Positions 26,802 to 36,270 of a stretch of DNA of 54,509 bases are shown here, in pieces. The DNA comes from Psychroflexus maritimus (GTDB lineage: Bacteria; Bacteroidota; Bacteroidia; Flavobacteriales; Flavobacteriaceae): contig NZ_JAANAS010000038.1 of assembly GCF_011089875.1 (NCBI RefSeq), positions 1-54,509 of the forward strand, written 5' to 3'. Below the pieces are notes generated by a model. The model did no database searches. It saw nothing but the letters and a program-made list of their open reading frames with translations, and was not told where the DNA came from. The position numbers and the translations under genes are program-made. The first letter of the stretch is position 1. Every line of letters starts with the position of its first letter.

Positions 26802-28334
26802 ATGAAAAAATATTTTACATACTTAGCTATAACGGCTTTTGTTTTTACAAGCTGTGACCCAGAGTTTAACGATTCTGTTGAAGATGGCGATTTATACTCT
26901 ACAGGTGAAGCTGATTTCACTAATTTTGTTAGTGTAGGAAATTCACTTACTGCAGGTTTTGCAGATAATGCACTATATATTGAAGGACAAGAAAATTCAT
27001 TTCCAAATATTATGGCTAAGCAGTTTGAGTTGCTAGGCGGAGGTGACTTTGTGCAACCTTTAATGAATGATAATTTAGGAGGATTACTTTTAGGAGGGAA
27101 TCAAATTATGGACACACGTTTAGTTTTAGGAGTTGATGAAGAAGGTAACCCTGGGCCAAGAAATATTTCAGGAACGCCAACTACAGAGGTAACAAATTCT
27201 GTTTATGGTGGTCAAATGAATAATTTTGGTGTACCAGGTGCTAAGAGTTTTCACTTAGTAGCACCAGGGTATGGAAATGTGGCAGGTGTTCAAGCAGGAG
27301 CTGCTAACCCTTATTTCGTTCGCTTTGCTAGCTCTAATGAAACTACCGTTTTAGGTGATGCTATGGAACAAAACCCAAGCTTTTTCAGCCTTTGGATTGG
27401 TAACAATGATATTCTAGGCTACGCCACTGCCGGTGGAGCTGGAGTTAATCAACAAGGAAACTTAGACCCAACAACTTATGGAGGAAATGACATTACAGAC
27501 ATCAATGTTTTTGGTTCGGTGTATTCAGACTTAACCGAAACTTTAGCTTCTTCAACTTCAGGTGGTGTAGTTTTTAATATTCCAGATGTTACTACAATTC
27601 CATTTTTTACTACTGTTCCACATAATCCTGTTCCTTTAAGCGAGGACTTAGCTGTAATTTTAAATGCTAACTTTCAAGGGTATAATGAACAAATTTTACC
27701 TGGTTTAGTTCAACAAGGTGTAATTAGTGAAGAAGAAATGGCTTTAAGACAAATAAGTTTTAGCGCAGGACAAGGTAATGCGGTAACAATGATTGATGAA
27801 GATTTAACTGACTTAACTCAAATTCTTCAAGGGCCTCCTTTCAATTTAGATCCGCAAACAGCTGCCTTACTTGGTCAGTTAAGACAAGCCAATGAAACTG
27901 ATTTGGTGGTTTTACCAGCGGCTAGTTTTATTGGCTCTCCAGTACCTGGCGGTGGTTCTACTGCAGTTAACGGCGTGAGTGTTCCACTAGCAGATCAATG
28001 GGTGCTTACCGCTTCAGAACAAGCAGAGGTTGAACAGGCTAGAGTAGCTTACAACAGCATTATTCAGTCGTTAGCTAATGAATATGACCTAGCTTTTGTA
28101 GATGTAGCTATGTTATTGCAAGAAGTTGAGGAAGGCTTACCAACCGATTCAGGAGTTTTAACTTCAGAATTTGCAGCAGGGGGAGCGTTTTCTTTAGATG
28201 GAGTACATTTAACTCCTAGAGGCTATGCCGTAGTCGCCAACAGAGCTATTGATGCTATTAACGAAAAATACAATTCTAGTGTGCCAAGAGTAAATCCTGG
28301 TGATTTTAGAACTATACAGCCAAGTAACAACTAA
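26802..28334 (+). CDS. SGNH/GDSL-like hydrolase lipoprotein
   Basis: A 510-residue lipoprotein with signal peptide and lipobox FTSC (cysteine at 18). The nucleophile block reads FVSVGNSLTAGFADN (a GNSL variant of GDSL, serine near residue 48); the oxyanion Asn block is LWIGNNDILGYA near 200; the catalytic Asp/His pair is FSLDGVHLTPRGYAVVANR near 467. All catalytic blocks are present, so it is probably an active esterase or lipase. Cotranscribed with the FadL transporter. The next gene is separated by a terminator that contains its promoter. Confidence 0.92.
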   Translation: MKKYFTYLAITAFVFTSCDPEFNDSVEDGDLYSTGEADFTNFVSVGNSLTAGFADNALYIEGQENSFPNIMAKQFELLGGGDFVQPLMNDNLGGLLLGGNQIMDTRLVLGVDEEGNPGPRNISGTPTTEVTNSVYGGQMNNFGVPGAKSFHLVAPGYGNVAGVQAGAANPYFVRFASSNETTVLGDAMEQNPSFFSLWIGNNDILGYATAGGAGVNQQGNLDPTTYGGNDITDINVFGSVYSDLTETLASSTSGGVVFNIPDVTTIPFFTTVPHNPVPLSEDLAVILNANFQGYNEQILPGLVQQGVISEEEMALRQISFSAGQGNAVTMIDEDLTDLTQILQGPPFNLDPQTAALLGQLRQANETDLVVLPAASFIGSPVPGGGSTAVNGVSVPLADQWVLTASEQAEVEQARVAYNSIIQSLANEYDLAFVDVAMLLQEVEEGLPTDSGVLTSEFAAGGAFSLDGVHLTPRGYAVVANRAIDAINEKYNSSVPRVNPGDFRTIQPSNN

Positions 28335-28367
28335 TGGTGTAATTATTTATTAGTTGAATAAGCTTAT

Positions 28368-28422
28368 AAAATCGTCTTTTCAATTTGCATTTCCTATTTT
28401 TGCAATCTGAAAAGACGATTTT
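28368..28422 (+). terminator. Terminator hairpin with the next promoter in its loop
   Basis: A perfect 15-bp stem AAAATCGTCTTTTCA/TGAAAAGACGATTTT (28368-28382 and 28408-28422) followed by TTTT ends the FadL-GDSL operon. The 25-nt loop contains TATTTTTG (28395-28402), an exact -7 box for the holin-like gene starting at 28441. Transcription from that box would start near the right arm. Confidence 0.85.
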
Positions 28423-28440
28423 TTTTAAATTCAAACACTT

Positions 28441-28800
28441 ATGAAAGTATTAATTCAACTTGTAGTCACGGCCATCTTTGTCATTACTCTAGCTACTGTG
28501 TTACCCGGTGTAAACGTAGATGGATTTATGACTTCATTAGTTGTTGCGGCTCTTTTAGCCTTATTAAATATATTTGTCAAACCAATTTTAGTGGTATTTA
28601 CTCTTCCTGTTACGGTAGTTACCTTTGGTTTATTTCTTTTGGTAATAAATGCAGCTATAATCTTAATGTGCGATGCCTTAGTTGATGGTTTTAGCGTGAA
28701 TGGTTTTTGGTGGGCTTTATTATTTAGTGTTTTGCTTTCATTTATTCAATCAGTGGTTAGGTCTGGAGCTAATAGAATGGATCATCCCTCAAAACACTAA
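28441..28800 (+). CDS. Phage-holin-family four-helix membrane protein
   Basis: A 119-residue protein with four hydrophobic segments, matching the PF04020 'mycobacterial 4 TMS phage holin' family: the conserved FVKPILVVFTLPVTVVTFGLFLLVINAAIILMCDALVDGF block is central. The family is chromosomal and widespread, with no proven lysis role. Transcribed from the box at 28395-28402. Downstream is aspS with its own promoter. Confidence 0.85.
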   Translation: MKVLIQLVVTAIFVITLATVLPGVNVDGFMTSLVVAALLALLNIFVKPILVVFTLPVTVVTFGLFLLVINAAIILMCDALVDGFSVNGFWWALLFSVLLSFIQSVVRSGANRMDHPSKH

Positions 28801-28878
28801 ACATTATTTTTTAAGCTAAAATTAAATATTTCGACTAAATGAATTCCTTTTTTGTTATTCTTAAAACTAATATCTTAC

Positions 28879-28886
28879 TATTTTTG
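28879..28886 (+). promoter_or_regulatory. -7 promoter box of aspS
   Basis: TATTTTTG, exact consensus, 20 nt before the ATG at 28907. TTTG at 28851-28854 is a possible -33 element (24-nt spacing). Confidence 0.7.
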
Positions 28887-28906
28887 CGCATTCAAAATAA
28901 GTTTTC

Positions 28907-30661
28907 ATGTTTAGAAGTCATACCAACGGAGCGCTAAATGCTCAACATATCAATCAAGAGGTAATTTTGTCTGGATGGGTCCAAAAGTCAAGAGACAAAG
29001 GATTTATAATTTGGGTAGATTTAAGAGATCGCTACGGAATTACTCAGTTAGTTTTTGATACGGAACGCACCGCTGATGAAATCATGGAAAAAGCTAGAAA
29101 ACTTCACCGGGAGTTTGTGATTCAGGTAAAGGGTAAAGTGATTGAACGTGAATCCAAAAACACCTCAATTCCAACGGGTGAAATTGAAGTTTTAGTAGAA
29201 GATTTGGTGATTTTAAACGAAGCCAAAAACCCGCCTTTTACCATTGAAGATAAAACTGATGGAGGAGAGGATTTGAGAATGAAATATAGGTATTTAGACA
29301 TTCGAAGAAACCCGGTAAAAAACAAGCTTATCTTTAGAAGTAAAGTAGCTTCCGAAATACGCAATTACCTTACACATCAAGAATTTATAGAGGTAGAAAC
29401 ACCTTATCTTATCAAATCAACTCCTGAAGGAGCAAGAGATTTTGTGGTTCCTAGCAGAATGAATGAAGGGCAGTTTTATGCCTTACCTCAATCGCCACAA
29501 ACCTTTAAACAGCTTCTAATGGTAGGGGGAATGGATAAGTATTTTCAACTTGTAAAATGCTTTAGAGATGAGGATTTACGCGCCGATAGACAACCCGAGT
29601 TTACGCAGATTGATTGCGAAATGGCTTTTGTTGAACAAGAAGACATTTTAACTACCTTTGAAGGTTTAACTAAGCACTTGCTTAAACAATTGAATAATGT
29701 AGAGGTAGCTGAATTTCCTAGAATGACTTATGAGGAGGCAATGAAAACCTACGGAAATGATAAACCTGATATTAGGTTTGGAATGAAGTTTGGCGAATTG
29801 AATGAAGTAAGTCAACACAAAGATTTTAAAGTTTTTAATGAAGCAGAATTGGTAGTAGGTATTGCCGTTCCTGGTGGTGCTTCTAAAAGCAGAAAAGAGA
29901 TTGACCAACTTATTAAGTGGGTGCAGCGTCCGCAAGTTGGAGCCAAAGGGATGGTTTATGTAAAATGCAATGAAGACGGAAGCTTTAAATCTTCTGTAGA
30001 TAAATTTTATACCCACGAAGATTTACAAGCTTGGGCAGAAAAAACACAAGCAAAGGCAGGCGATTTAATTTGTGTGCTTTCTGGTGAAGCAAATAAGACA
30101 AGAGCTCAGCTTTCTGCTTTACGAATGGAACTAGCTGAACAATTAGGTTTAAGAAAATCTGATGAATTTGCTCCGTTATGGGTGGTTGATTTTCCACTAC
30201 TAGAGTGGGATGAAGAAACTGAACGATTTCACGCTATGCATCACCCGTTTACTTCGCCTAAAAAAGAAGACATTGCATTGTTGGCCACAGCTCCAGGAAA
30301 AGTAAGAGCCAATGCTTATGACCTGGTATTGAATGGTAATGAAATTGGCGGCGGATCTATCAGAATACACGACCAGAAAACCCAGGCCATGATGTTTGAT
30401 TACCTTGGGTTTACACCAGAAGAAGCTCAGGCTCAATTTGGCTTCCTGATGGATGCCTTTCAATATGGAGCACCTCCACATGGTGGAATTGCCTTTGGAT
30501 TTGATCGTTTAGTAGCTATTTTAGGCGGTCAAGAAAGTATTCGCGATTACATAGCTTTCCCTAAAAATAACTCAGGAAGAGATGTGATGATTGATGCTCC
30601 GGCAAAACTTGACCAAGCTCAATTGAAAGAATTACACCTAAAGCTAAATCTGAAATCTTAA
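28907..30661 (+). CDS. aspS: Aspartate--tRNA ligase
   Basis: Class II synthetase charging tRNA-Asp. The 584-residue bacterial-type AspRS has an N-terminal OB-fold anticodon domain (residues about 1-105), motif 2 in [22 protein letters not shown] near 218, a bacterial GAD insertion (about 290-400), and motif 3 in [15 protein letters not shown] near 530. Length is normal. Whether it also acts on tRNA-Asn cannot be decided here. Single gene convergent with rnr. Confidence 0.98.
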   Translation: MFRSHTNGALNAQHINQEVILSGWVQKSRDKGFIIWVDLRDRYGITQLVFDTERTADEIMEKARKLHREFVIQVKGKVIERESKNTSIPTGEIEVLVEDLVILNEAKNPPFTIEDKTDGGEDLRMKYRYLDIRRNPVKNKLIFRSKVASEIRNYLTHQEFIEVETPYLIKSTPEGARDFVVPSRMNEGQFYALPQSPQTFKQLLMVGGMDKYFQLVKCFRDEDLRADRQPEFTQIDCEMAFVEQEDILTTFEGLTKHLLKQLNNVEVAEFPRMTYEEAMKTYGNDKPDIRFGMKFGELNEVSQHKDFKVFNEAELVVGIAVPGGASKSRKEIDQLIKWVQRPQVGAKGMVYVKCNEDGSFKSSVDKFYTHEDLQAWAEKTQAKAGDLICVLSGEANKTRAQLSALRMELAEQLGLRKSDEFAPLWVVDFPLLEWDEETERFHAMHHPFTSPKKEDIALLATAPGKVRANAYDLVLNGNEIGGGSIRIHDQKTQAMMFDYLGFTPEEAQAQFGFLMDAFQYGAPPHGGIAFGFDRLVAILGGQESIRDYIAFPKNNSGRDVMIDAPAKLDQAQLKELHLKLNLKS

Positions 30662-30776
30662 GTTAGATTACAGAACTTAGTGAGTTTACTGCTAATTATA
30701 CTTTCAAGTAGATTGCATACCGTTCAATTGAAAAATCTGAAGAGGTCATTTAGTTAGGTGATTATGAGTTAGTTAA

Positions 30777-33005
30777 CTAAACTACTTCGCCTTTTTCTAG
30801 AAACTTGTTTTCTTTGCTTCCAACCAATTCAAAATCAATGTTACGCTTAACTAAATCGGCTTTTTTTACTTTCACAAAAACCTCATCACCTAGTTGAAAA
30901 GTCATTTTTTTTCGCTTGCCAACAATGGCATAATTCTCTTTATCAAAGTAATAATGATCTCCTTCAATATCTCTTAAACGCACCATACCTTCGCATCGGT
31001 TTTCTATGATTTCAACAAACATTCCAAAGTCGGTTACACCAGAAATGACTCCAGTAAATTCTTGGTCTTCATACTGCTGCATGAATTTTACTTGCATGTA
31101 CTTAATTGAATCGCGTTCAGCATTAGTGGCCAAACCTTCCATTTGAGAAGAATGCTTACACTTTTCTTCGTATTCTTCTTGTTTTACGCTGTCTTTTTCA
31201 TCTAAGTAACGCTGTAACAAGCGATGGACCATAACATCAGGATACCTTCTAATAGGTGAAGTAAAATGCGAGTAAAAATCGAATGCCAATCCATAATGAC
31301 CAATATTCTGAGTGGAATAATAAGCTTTAGACATAGAACGTATAGCTAAGGTATCAATTAAATTTTGTTCGCCTTTGCCTTGCACATCTTCCAAGAGTTG
31401 ATTTAACGAACTAATGGTTGATTTTCTGCTTTTTAGGTTCAGTTGGTATCCAAATTTGTTAACTACGGTATTTAAAGCAGTTAGTTTTTCTGGGTCTGGT
31501 TCGTCATGACAACGATAAACAAAGGTCTTTTTAGGCTTTTGCTTACCAATAAATTCAGAAACTTTTTTATTGGCCAATAACATAAATTCTTCAATTAACT
31601 TATTGGCATCTTTAGAAGTTTTGAAAAAGACTCCCTCCGGATTATTTTCCTCGTTTAAATCAAATTTCACTTCAATTTTATCAAACGAAATAGAGCCATT
31701 TTTCATTCGCTTTAGGCGCATCATTTTGGCCAACTTATCCAATTTTAAAACAGCATCACTTATGCGCTTATCAACTTGGTAAGTTTTTCCGCTAAGCGAA
31801 ACACTAGCATCAATTTCATTACTTTCTGTATCAATAATAAACTGAGCTTCTTCGTAGGCAAAACGCGCATCTGAATAAGTAACTGTTCTTCCAAACCATT
31901 CGTTGACCACTTTTGCCTGAGGAGTAACTTCAAAGACGGATGAAAAAGTGTATTTCTCTTCATTTGGTCTTAAAGAACAAGCCTTATTAGAAAGCACTTC
32001 AGGAAGCATAGGGACAACGCGATCTACTAAGTAAATAGAAGTAGCCCTTTGGTAAGCTTCATCATCTAAAACGCTTCCGGGTTGTACGTAAAAGGAAACA
32101 TCGGCAATATGAATACCAATTTCATAATTTCCGTTATCAAGCATCTTAAAACTCAAAGCATCGTCAAAATCTTTTGCATCGGCGGGGTCTATGGTAAAGG
32201 TGAGTACATCCCGCATATCTCTTCGCTTAGCAATTTCTGAAGCTTGAATAGAAGTATCTAATTGGTTAGCGAAATCTTCTACTTCTTTAGGGAATTTTTC
32301 TGGCAAGCCATATTGTGCTAAAATAGCATGCATTTCGGTTTGATGTTCCCCCGGGATTCCTAAAACTTCTATGATTTTCCCTCGGGGAGAATCGTCATTT
32401 TTGCCCCAAGAAGTCATTTCCACCAAGACCATTTCACCATTTTTAGCAGCATTCATGTTTTCTGGAGCAACAAAAATATCGGTGTACATTTTGGGATTTT
32501 GCATGACCACAAAGCCAAAGTTTTTTTGCTGATCTAAAACACCAACAAAACGCGTGGTATGACGTTCAAGCACCTCAACAACTTCGCCTTCAGCGCTTGA
32601 TCGTTGCCTGTTTTTGAACACATAAACCTGAACTTTATCTCTATTTAAAGCACTGTTAAGGTTAGCATTAGCAATGTGAATATCGTTTTCTAGTCCTTCA
32701 ACAATAACATAAGCATCACCTTTGGAAGTCATATCAATACTTCCTTCATAAAAATCTGAACTTCCATTAAATTGAAACTTACCTCTGGAAGTTTCTTTGA
32801 GCTTACCCTTAGCGGTTTGTTGAGCTAAGGTTCGAATAATTCGATTTCTACTTTTAGCATCATCTACATTTAGGCGAGAAGCAATTTCTTTATAATTGAA
32901 GGATTCGTTTTCGTTAGATTTAAATATTCTTAGGATTTTATGCGTAAAGTTTGCGCTTGAAGTTCCGTTATTTCTTTTTCTATTGTTATTTCTTTTTTTA
33001 CTCAT
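30777..33005 (-). CDS. rnr: Ribonuclease R
   Basis: A 742-residue 3'-to-5' exoribonuclease of the RNase II/R family that degrades structured RNA. Domains in order: N-terminal helix-turn-helix-like domain (about 20-75), cold-shock domains (about 75-230), RNB catalytic domain with TIDPADAKDFDDALSF near 262 carrying the metal-binding aspartates, and C-terminal S1 domain from about 645 (FTGVISGVTDFGMFVEI). The Lys/Arg/Asn-rich first 15 residues are family-typical. Own promoter box at 33023-33030 (minus strand). Confidence 0.97.
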   Translation of the reverse strand: MSKKRNNNRKRNNGTSSANFTHKILRIFKSNENESFNYKEIASRLNVDDAKSRNRIIRTLAQQTAKGKLKETSRGKFQFNGSSDFYEGSIDMTSKGDAYVIVEGLENDIHIANANLNSALNRDKVQVYVFKNRQRSSAEGEVVEVLERHTTRFVGVLDQQKNFGFVVMQNPKMYTDIFVAPENMNAAKNGEMVLVEMTSWGKNDDSPRGKIIEVLGIPGEHQTEMHAILAQYGLPEKFPKEVEDFANQLDTSIQASEIAKRRDMRDVLTFTIDPADAKDFDDALSFKMLDNGNYEIGIHIADVSFYVQPGSVLDDEAYQRATSIYLVDRVVPMLPEVLSNKACSLRPNEEKYTFSSVFEVTPQAKVVNEWFGRTVTYSDARFAYEEAQFIIDTESNEIDASVSLSGKTYQVDKRISDAVLKLDKLAKMMRLKRMKNGSISFDKIEVKFDLNEENNPEGVFFKTSKDANKLIEEFMLLANKKVSEFIGKQKPKKTFVYRCHDEPDPEKLTALNTVVNKFGYQLNLKSRKSTISSLNQLLEDVQGKGEQNLIDTLAIRSMSKAYYSTQNIGHYGLAFDFYSHFTSPIRRYPDVMVHRLLQRYLDEKDSVKQEEYEEKCKHSSQMEGLATNAERDSIKYMQVKFMQQYEDQEFTGVISGVTDFGMFVEIIENRCEGMVRLRDIEGDHYYFDKENYAIVGKRKKMTFQLGDEVFVKVKKADLVKRNIDFELVGSKENKFLEKGEVV

Positions 33006-33433
33006 ATATTTTTTAAACTCTTCAAATGTAAGTATTTTTATTGGAGCTACACAGGCTTTTAAGACAAGTAAGTATTATTGAATGGTTAATACTAATTTAA
33101 GCTGATTGAATTTAATTTTCCAATTATGTTCGAAACCACTCAGTGACCTCACTTCGATACAATTTCAACTGCACTCTCGTTCGTTGAAATCACTCAGTGA
33201 CCACACACAATTTACAACATTCAATAATTCTTAAAAAAACACTTAATTTGGAAACAATACCACTAAATTCTTAGTTTGTGCTTTAAAAAATGATGAATTT
33301 GTAATTAATGTCTTTAATCAATATAAAATCAGCTATTTAATCAAGTATTACCTGAGTGTTAAATCTTAAAAAATTAACTTTTTTGGCTTTCAGTTTGTTA
33401 ATAATTTTATAATTTTGTTTTAAATTTAAAAGC
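33006..33433. other. Intergenic: rnr promoter and a dispersed repeat
   Basis: Contains the rnr -7 box (minus strand CAAATGTA at 33023-33030, read as TACATTTG) and the repeat at 33131-33203, whose reverse complement carries GGTCACTGAGTGATTTCAAC and matches 52487-52570. A second exact -7 box, TAATTTTG at 33410-33417 on the plus strand, precedes the small ORF at 33434. No other gene seen. Confidence 0.65.
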
Positions 33434-33556
33434 GTGTTTAAGCCAAAAACCATATTTATTTTCTTTTTAAGCATCCTAGCTATTGGGGTGTTATTGATTT
33501 ACCTTTATCTTACTAGTTTTTTAAATCATAAATTGAATTTCGACTTTTCCTTTTAA
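33434..33556 (+). CDS. Possible 40-residue single-pass membrane peptide
   Basis: A GTG-initiated frame of 40 codons, MFKPKTIFIFFLSILAIGVL followed by a hydrophobic and then polar tail ending NFDFSF. One membrane segment (about 6-30) with a positively charged N-terminus. An exact -7 box TAATTTTG (33410-33417) lies 16 nt upstream and has no other gene to serve. The pattern is that of a small membrane protein. The short length, GTG start and lack of a family make it uncertain. It could also be a leader region for the DUF2007 gene. Confidence 0.35.
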   Translation: MFKPKTIFIFFLSILAIGVLLIYLYLTSFLNHKLNFDFSF

Positions 33557-33637
33557 CTTATAAAAGCACTTCTGTTTAAGACTAGCCTAGGTTTAATTTT
33601 TTACCAAAAATTTAAATAATTCATACGAAAACAAGTT

Positions 33638-33645
33638 TATTTTTG
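33638..33645 (+). promoter_or_regulatory. -7 promoter box of the DUF2007 gene
   Basis: TATTTTTG, exact consensus, 15 nt before the ATG at 33661. Confidence 0.7.
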
Positions 33646-33660
33646 AACTAAAATAAAAGC

Positions 33661-33903
33661 ATGACCGATTTTATTAAAATAGCTATTTTTACTTATCCGC
33701 ATGAATATACGGTGCTAAAGCTAGTTTTAGAAAAAAACAACATCCGATTTTTCTTCCAAAATGAAACCGTTATTGGTATGATTCCTTTTTATTCAAACGC
33801 TTTAGGCGGGATTTTTCTGAAAGTTCACCCCAACGACCTTGAGCAAGCGAAAGCTATTTTAAGAGATTTTAGTACAGAAGATGAATATCTTAAAATTGTT
33901 TAA
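33661..33903 (+). CDS. DUF2007 domain protein
   Basis: An 80-residue protein matching the DUF2007 ('putative signal transducing protein') family: IKIAIFTYPHEYTVLKLVLEKNNIRFFFQNE, then a variable loop, then GGIFLKVHPNDLEQAKAIL. The fold is a small ferredoxin-like domain; related domains resemble PII-like proteins. Function unknown. Single gene under its own promoter, convergent with the S41 protease. Confidence 0.85.
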   Translation: MTDFIKIAIFTYPHEYTVLKLVLEKNNIRFFFQNETVIGMIPFYSNALGGIFLKVHPNDLEQAKAILRDFSTEDEYLKIV

Positions 33904-33970
33904 GCTGTAATATCAATTTTACCATCAAATGGTGCTCTATTTACTATTTTTAATATTCAATTAGGTATAA

Positions 33971-35590
33971 TTAGGCCTTTAAAATCTCTTTGTATCGTTT
34001 TTTGTTATTTAGTATTTCTTGCGCTTCTTTTACTTCTTCAGCATTTTTAGTGTCGAATTCAAAAACTCCTTCGTCATAAAAATAGCGTCTAATCACTTCT
34101 TCTTCAAGCAAACGCTCAATCGCCTTTTTTCGTTGGTTAAATGATTCTTCTTTGTAAGCGTCTATTGACTTTTCTATAGTTAGTACATCTTTTTTAAATA
34201 GCTGGTTTAGTTTTTCATTTTCAGCTACTTCTTTTAATGTTTGAAGTTGTTTTTCTGTAGCTGTTTCATAACTAAAATTAGACTGTTCAACAAATTTGAT
34301 AAAGGCCTTGTAGTCTTGATTAGTTAAATTAAAATCACTTAAGTTCTCAAACGAATGAGTGTAGTAAAATTGAGTTGCAAACTCAAAAATCATATTTTTT
34401 TCTAATAAGGCCTTTGTTAAACCTTCAGTTTGTGCACTTTCTACTTCAATATCAGGTCTAATTCCACCGCCATCAAAAACACTTCTACCGTTTCTTGTTT
34501 TAAATTCTTGGTATTGTTCTTTATTTTTTCTTATGGCTTTTCCTTCTTGGTAATCTAAAGCTTGAATACACCTTCCACTAGGAGTGTAATACCTTGAAAT
34601 AGTAATTTTAGCTGAAGTTCCATAATTCAAATTCTTAGGTCGTTGCACCAAACCTTTTCCAAAACTTCGCGCGCCAATTACTATACCACGGTCTAAATCT
34701 TGAATGCTTCCAGAAACAATTTCACTTGCCGAAGCACTACGTTCATTAATCAAAACCGCCATAGGTAGTTGGTCATCAATGGGTCGATTTTGGGTGACGT
34801 AAGTTTGGTTGTACTTTTCTATTGCCGATTTGGTAAAAGTGATTAAAACATCTTTAGGAACAAACAAGTTAGTTACATTCACCGCCTCGCCAAGCAATCC
34901 GCCAGGGTTACCTCTAAGGTCTAAAATAACTTGTTCAGCTCCTTGTTCTTTCAATTTTTTCAAGGCTTCTCCAACTTCTTTAGAGGCCGTTTTAGTAAAT
35001 TTGGCTAAAGCAATGTAAGCGGTTTTGTCTTCTAAAAGGGAGTAAAAAGGAACGGCTTTTTGTTCTTCTGAAGCGCGTTCTACTTCCAATTCTTTTTCTT
35101 TTCCTTGACGAATAAACTGAAGTTCAACTTTTGTTCCCGCTCCACCTTTTAGCAACTCTGAAGCATCTTGCTGAAAATTAGCTAGTTCTATTCCGTCTAT
35201 ATGGGTAATTACATCACCAATTTTTAAGCCTGCTTTATCGGCTGGCCCATTTTGATTCACTTTTGCAATAACCACCTGTTCATTAATTAATTTAAAATTA
35301 GCCCCTACGCTAGAAACTGAACCTGATTGCTGAATACGTGCACGTTGTACATCTTGCTCAGAATAAAATTGTGTGTATGGGTCTAAATCTTTCAACATAG
35401 CAACAATAGCCGTGTTCATTAATTCTGCCGAATTAATTTCATCTACATAATTCATATTAACCTCTTTGTAGAGGTTGGTAAAAATTTCTATTTGTTTGGC
35501 AATTTCAAAGAAGTCTGAACGGTAATTAAAGCCTAAACTGCCTAATGCAATTACTCCTCCAAGTACTAGTGCTAAAAGTTTCTTTTTCAT
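33971..35590 (-). CDS. S41 family C-terminal processing peptidase
   Basis: A 539-residue exported serine protease of the CtpA/Prc family. N-terminal signal or anchor segment (KKLLALVLGGVIALGSLGFNY), PDZ domain at about 80-165 (GLKIGDVITHIDGIEL), catalytic core with the conserved ILDLRGNPGG near 215, the nucleophile block INERSASASEIVSG near 280, and the general-base lysine in ARSFGKGLVQRP near 305. A charged C-terminal helical extension from about 400. Acts in the periplasm on protein C-termini. A -7 box (TACTTTTG at 35781-35788, minus strand) lies about 190 nt upstream of this start, so the leader is long or encodes something. Confidence 0.93.
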   Translation of the reverse strand: MKKKLLALVLGGVIALGSLGFNYRSDFFEIAKQIEIFTNLYKEVNMNYVDEINSAELMNTAIVAMLKDLDPYTQFYSEQDVQRARIQQSGSVSSVGANFKLINEQVVIAKVNQNGPADKAGLKIGDVITHIDGIELANFQQDASELLKGGAGTKVELQFIRQGKEKELEVERASEEQKAVPFYSLLEDKTAYIALAKFTKTASKEVGEALKKLKEQGAEQVILDLRGNPGGLLGEAVNVTNLFVPKDVLITFTKSAIEKYNQTYVTQNRPIDDQLPMAVLINERSASASEIVSGSIQDLDRGIVIGARSFGKGLVQRPKNLNYGTSAKITISRYYTPSGRCIQALDYQEGKAIRKNKEQYQEFKTRNGRSVFDGGGIRPDIEVESAQTEGLTKALLEKNMIFEFATQFYYTHSFENLSDFNLTNQDYKAFIKFVEQSNFSYETATEKQLQTLKEVAENEKLNQLFKKDVLTIEKSIDAYKEESFNQRKKAIERLLEEEVIRRYFYDEGVFEFDTKNAEEVKEAQEILNNKKRYKEILKA

Positions 35591-36038
35591 TTGTGTTTTT
35601 TTTACGCTCCAACAATTCCAATTTAAAACTCATAGGTGAGTATAGATCTAATTCAATTTTTTTGTTTTCTTTGTTCGTTATTTTCCAAGCATAGCTAGGG
35701 AAAATATGCACAATTTCCTACATTAAAATAAGCAATTAAGCTGTTTTAAACAACATGTAATAATCAAACAAGTTCTTCAACAAAAGTATTGAAAATAAAT
35801 GAAGAATTGGTTTTTATCTAAAATTACGAGGCTAATTCATTTCGAGACCACGGAAGTTTAGTGTTTCAATAAGTGGAAAATTACTCTATTTTACAAGGAG
35901 TTCAAAATGGACTACAAAAATTTATCGTTAAATTTGAAGTGAGAGAGCCGTTAAATTTTATGCTGTCTGAGTAAACGAATTTTCATACTTTAAACTTAAT
36001 AATATAGCGAGTTCATAAAATTTAGGCATCGAACAAAA
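35591..36038. other. Intergenic region upstream of the S41 protease
   Basis: Holds an exact minus-strand -7 box (35781-35788, read as TACTTTTG) about 190 nt before the protease start. A 61-codon open frame on the minus strand (35526-35711) begins about 70 nt after this box and overlaps the protease start; I could not recognise it (see rejected items). The rest is AT-rich without clear structure. Confidence 0.5.
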
Positions 36039-36075
36039 AAAACCCAACTACTTAAAAATAAAGCACTTGGGTTTT
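36039..36075 (-). terminator. Terminator of tRNA-Cys
   Basis: On the minus strand AAAACCCAA...TTGGGTTTT (9-bp stem, 36039-36047 and 36067-36075), followed by a run of eight T, just downstream of the tRNA. Confidence 0.8.
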
Positions 36076-36081
36076 ATTTTG

Positions 36082-36152
36082 AGGTCTCGAGCGGATTCGA
36101 ACCGCTGTACATGGTTTTGCAGACCACTGCCTAGCCACTCGGCCACGAGACC
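36082..36152 (-). tRNA. tRNA-Cys (anticodon GCA)
   Basis: On the minus strand the cloverleaf folds fully: acceptor stem GGTCTCG/CGAGACC, D arm GCC-GAGTGGCTA-GGC, anticodon stem GTGGT/ACCAT around the loop CTGCAAA (anticodon GCA), and T arm AGCGG-TTCGAAT-CCGCT. Length 71 nt, usual for a Bacteroidota tRNA-Cys. The CCA end is not encoded. A terminator follows. Confidence 0.97.
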
Positions 36153-36270
36153 ATTTCTTAGGAAGCGCAAAGTTAAAAATAAAATCAGAATTCCAAGGGC
36201 ATTTGTCAAATTAGTTTTCCCAACACCTTTCTTTATCCCAAGTTATTCATTAAAACATTTGCTCATCTCC

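Noticed and set aside
1450-28800. Prophage suggested by two holin-like genes
   Set aside because: Both belong to chromosomal holin-like families and no phage structural, lysis or integrase gene is present.
35526-35711. Minus-strand 61-codon frame before the S41 protease
   Set aside because: Not listed as a gene: no family recognised, and it overlaps the protease start by about 65 nt. Kept as a finding because a good promoter box lies upstream.
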